DNA of 23,510 nucleotides from Burkholderiaceae bacterium (GTDB taxonomy: Bacteria; Pseudomonadota; Gammaproteobacteria; Burkholderiales; Burkholderiaceae), in contig JAGOEY010000008.1 of NCBI GenBank assembly GCA_017997515.1, forward strand, positions 1 through 23,510, read 5' to 3'. Below the pieces are notes generated by a model that did no database searches, was not told the DNA's origin, and worked only from the letters and a program-made list of their open reading frames with translations. Shown here in pieces: positions 17,612-23,510 of the stretch. The position numbers and the translations under genes were made by a program. How positions within the stretch are numbered: position 1 is the stretch's first letter; each line of letters opens with the position of its first letter.

Positions 17612-19099
17612 ATGCAGCAAGATGTCCTGATCAACTGGTCGCCGCAGGAAACGCGTGTGGCCGTGGTGGAAAGTGGCGCGGTGCAGGAGCTGCACCTGGA
17701 GCGCACGCTGGAGCGGGGGCTGGTGGGCAATGTGTACCTGGGCAAGGTGGCGCGGGTGTTGCCGGGTATGCAGTCGGCGTTTATCGACATTGGCCTGGAG
17801 CGGGCCGCGTTCTTGCATGTGGCCGATGTCTGGCACCGCCCACCCGAAGGCGAGTCGTTGAGCCAGGCACGCCAGTCGCAGCCGCAGATTCCCATCGAGC
17901 GGCAGGTGTTTGAAGGCCAGCCGCTGATGGTGCAGGTCATCAAGGACCCGCTGGGCACCAAAGGCGCACGCCTGTCCACGCAGATCAGTGTGGCGGGGCG
18001 TTTACTGGTTTTTTTGCCGCAGGACGACCATGTGGGTGTGTCCCAAAAGATCCCTGTTGCCGAGCGTGATGCCCTGCGCACAAGGCTGCAAAACCTGGTG
18101 GGTGACAAGTCCACCGGTGGCGGTGGTGGCTTCATTTTGCGCACCAACGGGGAAGACTCGAGTGATGCCGAGCTGGCCGAAGACATTGCCTACCTGCGCA
18201 AGACCTGGAAACGCATCAAGGACGCATCTGTGCGCCTGCCGCCCATGTCGCTGCTGCACCAGGACCTGAACCTGCTGCAGCGTGTACTGCGCGACCTGGT
18301 CGGTGAAGAAACCAGCACCATCCGTATCGACTCGCGTGAGCAGTTCGACATGTTGCAGGCCTTTGGCCAGGAGTTCATGCCCGCAGCCGTGCCCAAACTG
18401 CAGCTGTACAAAGGCGAGCGGCCGATCTTCGACCTGTTTGCCATCGATGAAGAAATTGCCAAGGCGCTCGGGCGTCGAGTGGATCTGAAGTCGGGCGGCT
18501 ACCTGGTGGTGGACCAGACCGAAGCCCTGACCACGATGGACGTCAACACCGGTGGTTTTGTCGGTGCGCGCAACTTCGACGACACCATTTTTAAAACCAA
18601 CCTGGAGGCCGCGCAGGCCATTGCACGCCAGCTGCGACTGCGCAACCTGGGCGGCATCATCATTGCCGACTTCATCGACATGGTGCGCGAAGACCACCGC
18701 GAGGCGGTGTTGGCCGAATTTCGCAAACAGCTGGGGCGCGACCGGGTGAAAACCATGGCGGGCACGTTCTCGCAGCTCGGCCTGGTCGAAATGACGCGCA
18801 AACGCACACGCGAATCACTGGCGCACATGCTGTGTGAGCCGTGTAACGTGTGCCAGGGCAAAGGCAGCATCAAAACCGCCCGCAGTGTCACGTACGACAT
18901 CCTGCGTGAAATCCTGCGCGAGGCGCGCCAGTTCAACCCCCGGGAATTCCGGGTGGTGGCCTCGCCCAAGGTGGTGGAATTGTTCCTCGACGAAGAAAGC
19001 CAGCACCTTGCGGGCCTGTCCGACTTCATTGGCAAACCCATTTCCCTGCAGGCCGAAAGCGCCATGGGGCAGGAGCAGTACGACATCTTGCTGCTCTGA
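17612..19099 (+). CDS. rng: Ribonuclease G
   Basis: The 495-residue endoribonuclease processes the 5' end of 16S rRNA and decays mRNAs. It has the S1 domain near the N-terminus (GNVYLGKVARVLPGMQSAFI, residues 39-58), the catalytic metal-binding aspartates D310 (TTMDVNTGGFVG) and D353 (IIADFIDM), and the cysteine cluster C408/C411/C414 (MLCEPCNVCQGKG) where RNase E/G links zinc. It lacks the long C-terminal scaffold of RNase E, so RNase G is the better call. ATG at 17612 gives the family start; its ribosome-binding site (AAGG, about 12 bases away) is weak, suggesting coupling to maf. Confidence 0.96.
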   Translation: MQQDVLINWSPQETRVAVVESGAVQELHLERTLERGLVGNVYLGKVARVLPGMQSAFIDIGLERAAFLHVADVWHRPPEGESLSQARQSQPQIPIERQVFEGQPLMVQVIKDPLGTKGARLSTQISVAGRLLVFLPQDDHVGVSQKIPVAERDALRTRLQNLVGDKSTGGGGGFILRTNGEDSSDAELAEDIAYLRKTWKRIKDASVRLPPMSLLHQDLNLLQRVLRDLVGEETSTIRIDSREQFDMLQAFGQEFMPAAVPKLQLYKGERPIFDLFAIDEEIAKALGRRVDLKSGGYLVVDQTEALTTMDVNTGGFVGARNFDDTIFKTNLEAAQAIARQLRLRNLGGIIIADFIDMVREDHREAVLAEFRKQLGRDRVKTMAGTFSQLGLVEMTRKRTRESLAHMLCEPCNVCQGKGSIKTARSVTYDILREILREARQFNPREFRVVASPKVVELFLDEESQHLAGLSDFIGKPISLQAESAMGQEQYDILLL

Positions 19100-19205
19100 C
19101 CAAGGCCTGTCACTGGTGTCTTAGGGGCTTGTTAAACTTGGTTACTACCCAGGTGCTCTGGCAGCACGCAGGGTTTTAAAAATCATAGTTTGAACAGGCC
19201 ATTTC

Positions 19206-20255
19206 ATGATCAACGAGCGGTTCTGGTCTTTTGTCCACGGTGTTTTTCTGGCCCTGATCATCGGCTGGGTGCTGCACATTGGCCAGGACATCTTTATTCC
19301 CATCATCTTCAGTGTGCTGGTGGGTTTTGTCATCATCGGCATGACCCGCATGCTGGCCAAGGTGCCCGTGCTGGGCCCGCGCCTGTCGATCCAGGTGCGC
19401 TACATCGTGGCCGCCCTGATCATGGCGGTGGGGCTGGTCAGTGTGGTGTGGCTGCTGTTCGCCAATGTCGGGCGGGCGGTGGCGCTGGCGCCGCAGTACC
19501 AAGACTCGCTGTTGAACAGTATCCAGAATCTGGCCGTGACCCTGGGCCTGGAGTCCGAACCCAGCTGGAAGTCCCTGCGCCAGCAGTTCCTGGCCCAGGT
19601 CAGCATCCAGCGGCTGGTAGGCGGAACGCTGGGCTCGGTGCTGTCCATTGTGGCCACCCTGATCGTGGTGTTCCTGTACGTGGCTTTCCTGCTGGTGGAG
19701 CAGCGCTCGTTTGCGGCCAAGATCAAGAACATTTCCGATGACCCCGGCCAGGTGGCCTTCATCCGGCAGATGATCACCAATGTCAACGGCAAGATCGGCA
19801 CCTACCTGGCGCTGAAGACCCTGCTCAGCGTGGTGCTGGGTATCCTGAGCTGGGCCATCATGGCTTTCTTCGGTATGGAGTTCGCTGTGTTCTGGGGTGT
19901 GCTGATCGCGCTGCTGAACTACGTGCCGTACATTGGGTCTTTCCTCAGCGTCTTTTTGCCCGCTGTGTTTGCCATTCTGCAGTTCGGCAACCTGAACTCC
20001 GTGCTGGCCGTGATGGTGCCCCTGAGCATCGTGCAGTTTGCCAATGGCAACTTTTTGGACCCCTACCTGATGGGCAATTCATTGAACCTGAGCCCCTTTG
20101 TGATTCTGGTCAGTCTGACGGTCTGGTCGGCACTGTGGGGGATTCCGGGGGCTTTCCTGGCCGTGCCCATGACGGCAGTGATGGTCATGATCTTTGCCGA
20201 GTTTCCGGGGACGCGTCCTTTCGCTGTGCTGTTGTCGCGCAAGGGTGACGTGTGA
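19206..20255 (+). CDS. AI-2E/PerM family inner-membrane transporter
   Basis: The 349-residue protein has about seven to eight hydrophobic segments (near 11-28, 30-47, 66-86, 144-165, 204-221, 226-243, 245-263, 299-331) with a large soluble loop between the third and fourth, the layout of the AI-2E transporter (UPF0118) family. NYVPYIGSFLSVFLPAV (238-254) and the NFLDPYLMGNSLNLSPFVIL block are family signatures. Members have been linked to autoinducer-2 export, sodium/proton exchange or permease-like functions, and the substrate here cannot be told. It stands alone 106 bases after rng and is followed by a strong terminator. Confidence 0.88.
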   Translation: MINERFWSFVHGVFLALIIGWVLHIGQDIFIPIIFSVLVGFVIIGMTRMLAKVPVLGPRLSIQVRYIVAALIMAVGLVSVVWLLFANVGRAVALAPQYQDSLLNSIQNLAVTLGLESEPSWKSLRQQFLAQVSIQRLVGGTLGSVLSIVATLIVVFLYVAFLLVEQRSFAAKIKNISDDPGQVAFIRQMITNVNGKIGTYLALKTLLSVVLGILSWAIMAFFGMEFAVFWGVLIALLNYVPYIGSFLSVFLPAVFAILQFGNLNSVLAVMVPLSIVQFANGNFLDPYLMGNSLNLSPFVILVSLTVWSALWGIPGAFLAVPMTAVMVMIFAEFPGTRPFAVLLSRKGDV

Positions 20256-20269
20256 GCGTTGTACGCTTC

Positions 20270-20303
20270 AAAAAGAAGGGCCCCGCTGGGGCCCTTCTTT
20301 TTT
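20270..20303. terminator. Bidirectional intrinsic terminator
   Basis: Perfectly complementary 15-base arms (20270-20284 and 20288-20302, cores GAAGGGCCCC and GGGGCCCTTC) enclose a 3-base loop, with A-runs on the left and T-runs on the right. It therefore works on both strands, ending the AI-2E family gene (stop 20255) and the acyl-CoA dehydrogenase gene (stop at 20318 on the minus strand). Confidence 0.93.
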
Positions 20304-20317
20304 GGGATTGGTATTGC

Positions 20318-21592
20318 TCAGCAGCCGCGGGTGATCGGCATCTCGACTTCACGCGGGTTAACGGCGTATTTGCCCAGCTCCAGCTTGGCAATGGCGTTGC
20401 GGTGTACTTCGTCCGGGCCGTCGGCAAACCGCAGCGTGCGGGCACCGGCGTAGGCATAGGCCAGCGGGAAGTCGTCACACATACCGCCGCCGCCATGCAC
20501 TTGCATGGCCCAGTCGATGACCTGGCAGGCCATGCTGGGGGCCACTACCTTGATCATGGCGATTTCGTTCTTGGCGACCTTGTTGCCCGCGACGTCCATC
20601 AGCCAGGCCGCCTTGAGTGTGAGCAGGCGGGCCATGTCGATCTTGCAACGGGCTTCGGCGATACGTTCCTGGGTGACGGTTTGCTGCGCCACAGTTTTGC
20701 CAAAAGCGGTGCGTGCGCTGGCGCGTTTGCACATCAGCTCCAGCGCCCGTTCGGCCAGGCCAATCAGGCGCATGCAGTGGTGGATACGTCCGGGGCCCAG
20801 GCGGCCCTGGGCGATCTCGAAACCACGGCCTTCACCCAGCAGGATGTTGCCTGCAGGCACACGCACGTTGGTGAAGGTCATTTCAACGTGGCCATGCGGC
20901 GCATCGTCGTAACCCATCACATTGAGGGGGCGGATGATCTTGATGCCCGGGGCATCCGCGGGCACCACGATCATGCTTTGCTGTGAATGGCGCGGGGCTT
21001 CGGGATCGGTCTTGCCCATGGTGATAAAAACCGCGCAGCGCGGGTCGGCCGCGCCGGAAATCCACCATTTGCGGCCGTTGATGACGTATTCGTCGCCATC
21101 GCGTTCGATGCGGGTTTCGATGTTGGTGGCGTCACTCGATGCGACATCGGGCTCGGTCATCGCAAAAGCCGAGCGGATCTGGCCTTCGAGCAGCGGTTTG
21201 AGCCAGCGGGCCTTGATCTCTTCGGAGCCATAACGGGCAATGGTTTCCATGTTGCCGGTGTCGGGTGCGGAGCAGTTGAAGACCTCGCTGGACCACTGCA
21301 CACGGCCCATAATTTCCGCCAGGGGGGCGTATTCCTGGTTGGTCAGGCCCGCACCTTCGTAGCCGGACGCTGCCGCGCTGTCCACGGGCAAGAACAGGTT
21401 CCACAGGCCCGCATTACGGGCCTTGACCTTGAGGTCTTCCACCGTCTTGAGGGCCGACCAGCGTTTACCTGCTGCCGTGTTGGCCGCCAGCTCTGCGGTG
21501 TAGGCACTTTCAGCGGGGTAAATGTGCTCATCCATGAACTGCAGCAATTTGGCCTGCAGTGCTTTGGTTTTGGGGGAGTAGTCAAAATCCAT
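20318..21592 (-). CDS. Acyl-CoA dehydrogenase, ACAD10/11-like
   Basis: The 424-residue FAD enzyme begins [20 protein letters not shown] and shows the dehydrogenase signatures [16 protein letters not shown] and [14 protein letters not shown], the Arg-containing [13 protein letters not shown] helix, and near the C-terminus [20 protein letters not shown], the form of the active-site region found in the ACAD10/ACAD11 branch. ATG at 21592 follows AGGAGA by about eight bases; a longer reading to 21757 has no such support. It follows the APH-fold kinase gene by 34 bases on the minus strand; in animal ACAD10/11 both domains are fused. It probably works on a phosphorylated 4-hydroxyacyl-CoA or related branched acyl-CoA. 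The substrate is inferred. Confidence 0.92.
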   Translation of the reverse strand: MDFDYSPKTKALQAKLLQFMDEHIYPAESAYTAELAANTAAGKRWSALKTVEDLKVKARNAGLWNLFLPVDSAAASGYEGAGLTNQEYAPLAEIMGRVQWSSEVFNCSAPDTGNMETIARYGSEEIKARWLKPLLEGQIRSAFAMTEPDVASSDATNIETRIERDGDEYVINGRKWWISGAADPRCAVFITMGKTDPEAPRHSQQSMIVVPADAPGIKIIRPLNVMGYDDAPHGHVEMTFTNVRVPAGNILLGEGRGFEIAQGRLGPGRIHHCMRLIGLAERALELMCKRASARTAFGKTVAQQTVTQERIAEARCKIDMARLLTLKAAWLMDVAGNKVAKNEIAMIKVVAPSMACQVIDWAMQVHGGGGMCDDFPLAYAYAGARTLRFADGPDEVHRNAIAKLELGKYAVNPREVEMPITRGC

Positions 21593-21626
21593 CGAAGGTC
21601 TCCTGGGGTGTTGGGGTGAAGTTTTT

Positions 21627-22712
21627 TTATGCCTGCTGGGCGAATTTCCAGGCCATCTGGGCCAGTGGGCGGGCGCCTGCAGCCGAGCTGACGGCCTGTG
21701 CGCTGGAGGCTGTGCCAGCCTCCACCCGTTTGGCGATGCCCTGCAGAATGGCTGCAAGGCGGAACAGGTTGTAGGCGAGGTAGAAGTTCCAGTCGGCCTT
21801 CAACGTGTCAGGCGTGGCAAAGCCGGTGCGGTCACAGTATTTGCGGATGTATGCGTCTTCGGTGGGGATACCCAGGCTCTTCACGTCCATGCCCCCAATA
21901 CCGCGGAAGGAGCCGGGCGGAATGTGCCAGGCCATGCAGTGGTAGCTGAAGTCGGCCAACGGGTGGCCCAGTGTAGACAGCTCCCAGTCCAGCACGGCCA
22001 GTACACGTGGCTCGGTGGGGTGGAACATCAGGTTGTCGAGCCGGTAGTCGCCGTGCACGATGCTGACCATGTTTTCGTCGCGCCCGCTGAGCGGGATGTG
22101 CGCTGGCAGCCATTCCATCAGTTGGTCCATCTCTTCGATGGGCTGGGTGATGGAGGCGACGTACTGCTTGCTCCAGCGGCCAATCTGGCGCTCGAAGAAG
22201 TTGCCCGGCTTGCCGTAACCTGCCAGGCCGCGTTCGGCAAACTTGACGGTGTGCAGCGCCGCAATCACGCGGTTCATTTCGTCGTAGATGGCGCCGCGTT
22301 CGGCATTGCTCTGGCCGGGCAGGGCCTGGTCCCACATCACGCGGCCTTGCACAAACTCCATCACATAAAACGCACGGCCGATGACCGATTCGTCCGCGCA
22401 CTGGCAGTACATCCGGGCGACCGGCACGTCGGTGCCCGCTAGCCCCTGCATCACCGCAAATTCGCGCTCCACGGCGTGGGCAGAAGGCAGCAGTTTGGCA
22501 ACCGGCCCGGGTTTGGCACGCATCACATAACTCTGGGTCGGTGTGATGAGTTTGTAGGTCGGGTTGGACTGCCCACCCTTGAACATTTCGAGGCTGAGGG
22601 GCCCACTGAACCCTTCCAGGTGGCTGCTGAGCCAGGTGCTGAGGGCACCGAGGTCAATCGCGTGCTGGTCGGTGACGGGCCGGGTGCCCACGAAATGGTC
22701 AAAGTCGCTCAT
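21627..22712 (-). CDS. APH-fold phosphotransferase, probable (4-hydroxy)acyl-CoA kinase
   Basis: The 361-residue protein has the aminoglycoside-phosphotransferase/choline-kinase fold: [10 protein letters not shown] (46-55) is the glycine loop, the lysine or arginine in VMRAKPG corresponds to the ATP-phosphate contact, [13 protein letters not shown] (220-232) contains catalytic D222 and N227, and [18 protein letters not shown] (240-257) carries metal ligand D242. Its partner is an acyl-CoA dehydrogenase gene, so antibiotic resistance is unlikely. By analogy with LvaA of Pseudomonas putida and the kinase part of ACAD10/11, it would phosphorylate the hydroxyl of a 4-hydroxyacyl-CoA. It lies 24 bases after the Crp/Fnr-type gene. 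Family strong, substrate inferred. Confidence 0.88.
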   Translation of the reverse strand: MSDFDHFVGTRPVTDQHAIDLGALSTWLSSHLEGFSGPLSLEMFKGGQSNPTYKLITPTQSYVMRAKPGPVAKLLPSAHAVEREFAVMQGLAGTDVPVARMYCQCADESVIGRAFYVMEFVQGRVMWDQALPGQSNAERGAIYDEMNRVIAALHTVKFAERGLAGYGKPGNFFERQIGRWSKQYVASITQPIEEMDQLMEWLPAHIPLSGRDENMVSIVHGDYRLDNLMFHPTEPRVLAVLDWELSTLGHPLADFSYHCMAWHIPPGSFRGIGGMDVKSLGIPTEDAYIRKYCDRTGFATPDTLKADWNFYLAYNLFRLAAILQGIAKRVEAGTASSAQAVSSAAGARPLAQMAWKFAQQA

Positions 22713-22736
22713 GGAGGGAATGTCTCTTGGTCGGTT

Positions 22737-23456
22737 TTAGTTGTCGGCTTCACTGATACGCATCAGTGCATCGCGGTTGCGGATGACGAGGCCACCCGGC
22801 TCGATGCGGATACTTTCCTCGCGTTCCATGGCCTTGAGCTCCTGGTTCACGCGTTGGCGTGATGCACCCAGCAGCTGCGCCAGCTCTTCCTGGGCCAAAT
22901 GCAGGCTGATACGCATCTCGCGTGCATCGGCCAGGCTGGGTACGCCATAACTGCGCACCAGATGCACCAGCTGTTTGGCCAGCCGGGCACGCAAAGGCAA
23001 GGTGTTCAGGTCTTCCACCAGCCCGAACAGCTGGCGTATGCGCCGCGCATGTAGGCGCAACATGGCTTCGTACAACTCGACGTGGGTGGCCAGAATCTTC
23101 TTGAAATCTGCCTTGGCCACACACAGGATGGTGCTGTCGCCGTGGGCGTAGGCATCGTGCGTGCGCCGGTCCCCGTCGAAGATCGCCACGTCGCCGAACC
23201 AGATGCCCGGCTCCACATAGGTGAGCGTGATTTGTTTGCCCGAGATCGATGTGGAGCTGACACGGACCGCACCACGCGCACACGCGATCCACTCGTCCGG
23301 TGGGTCGCCGCGGGCAGCGATCAGGTCGCCGTCCTTGTAGCGTTTGACGTAAGCACATCGAAGTATGTCGTGTCGCAGTGAGGGGGAAAGGGATGAGAAC
23401 CAGCGACCTGAGTTGATCGCTTCACGTTCTTCGATGGTAAGAATGGGGTCGTCCAT
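22737..23456 (-). CDS. Crp/Fnr family transcriptional regulator
   Basis: The 239-residue protein has a cyclic-nucleotide-binding-type domain (about 20-118, with PGIWFGDVAIFDGDRRTHDA as the phosphate-cassette equivalent), a long dimer helix (about 125-150) and a Crp-type helix-turn-helix LAQEELAQLLGASRQRVNQE (187-206). The cassette departs from the E. coli Crp pattern (Glu replaced by Asp at 89, Thr/His near the Ser position), so cAMP binding is doubtful. There is no N-terminal four-cysteine set as in Fnr. It is first in a minus-strand operon with the APH-fold kinase and acyl-CoA dehydrogenase, which it may control. The ribosome-binding site is weak and the promoter lies at or beyond the window edge. 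Confidence 0.92.
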   Translation of the reverse strand: MDDPILTIEEREAINSGRWFSSLSPSLRHDILRCAYVKRYKDGDLIAARGDPPDEWIACARGAVRVSSTSISGKQITLTYVEPGIWFGDVAIFDGDRRTHDAYAHGDSTILCVAKADFKKILATHVELYEAMLRLHARRIRQLFGLVEDLNTLPLRARLAKQLVHLVRSYGVPSLADAREMRISLHLAQEELAQLLGASRQRVNQELKAMEREESIRIEPGGLVIRNRDALMRISEADN

Positions 23457-23510
23457 GGCCTGTCTTTTGCGTGACTGATAAGCCGCACATTGTCACGTGC
23501 GGGACGAGCG

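Noticed and set aside
23471..23496. GTGAC-N16-GTCAC inverted repeat upstream of the Crp/Fnr-type gene
   Set aside because: Half-site spacing does not match a Crp or Fnr operator (N6 or N4 between half-sites), and the promoter region is cut by the window edge.

Overview
The window comes from a GC-rich betaproteobacterium, most likely a member of the Comamonadaceae (Rhodoferax/Polaromonas-like). This rests on the gene order yebC-purD-hemF-nadD-rsfS-rlmH-maf-rng, on protein similarities recognised by eye, and on two kinds of short dispersed repeat that I associate from memory with this family. No tRNA, rRNA, CRISPR array, insertion sequence or phage gene was seen. Almost every base lies in or next to a confidently readable gene.

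Layout, left to right. (1) 1-491, minus: the N-terminal part of an RNB-domain exoribonuclease cut by the window edge. (2) 633-5303, minus: a four-gene pyrimidine operon transcribed URC1-like, URC4-like (DUF1688), upp, cytosine deaminase. It fits the URC route of uracil breakdown, in which cytosine is deaminated to uracil, uracil is converted to UMP, and the GTP-cyclohydrolase-II-like and DUF1688 proteins then act on the nucleotide. (3) 5431-9238: a bufferin-type metal-stress locus. bufA (DUF2282 precursor), bufB (DUF692/MNIO), bufC (DUF2063) and doxX run left, and an ECF sigma factor with its NrsF-type membrane anti-sigma runs right. Both divergent promoters carry the same GTAACC-N16-CGAA element, so the locus looks self-regulated. 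(4) 9240-11745, minus: a HerA/YjgR-like ATPase followed by a threo-3-hydroxyaspartate ammonia-lyase/threonine dehydratase family enzyme. (5) 11868-19099, plus: a tight housekeeping run of yebC, purD, hemF, nadD, rsfS, rlmH, maf and rng, several genes coupled by 4- or 1-base overlaps. (6) 19206-20255, plus: an AI-2E/PerM family membrane protein, closed by a strong bidirectional terminator. (7) 20318-23456, minus: a Crp/Fnr-family regulator, an APH-fold kinase and an acyl-CoA dehydrogenase, resembling the bacterial counterpart of the ACAD10/ACAD11 system for 4-hydroxy-acid breakdown.

The most unusual signal is a 66-bp dispersed repeat present four times. Two copies are intergenic. Two lie inside unrelated proteins (the N-terminus of the URC4-like protein and the middle of NadD), read on the same repeat strand and in the same frame with no gaps. 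The other points worth following are the matched sigma-F-like promoter pair, with a palindrome over one -35 element, and an RsfS protein carrying a histone-H1-like Lys/Ala/Pro tail of about 145 residues.
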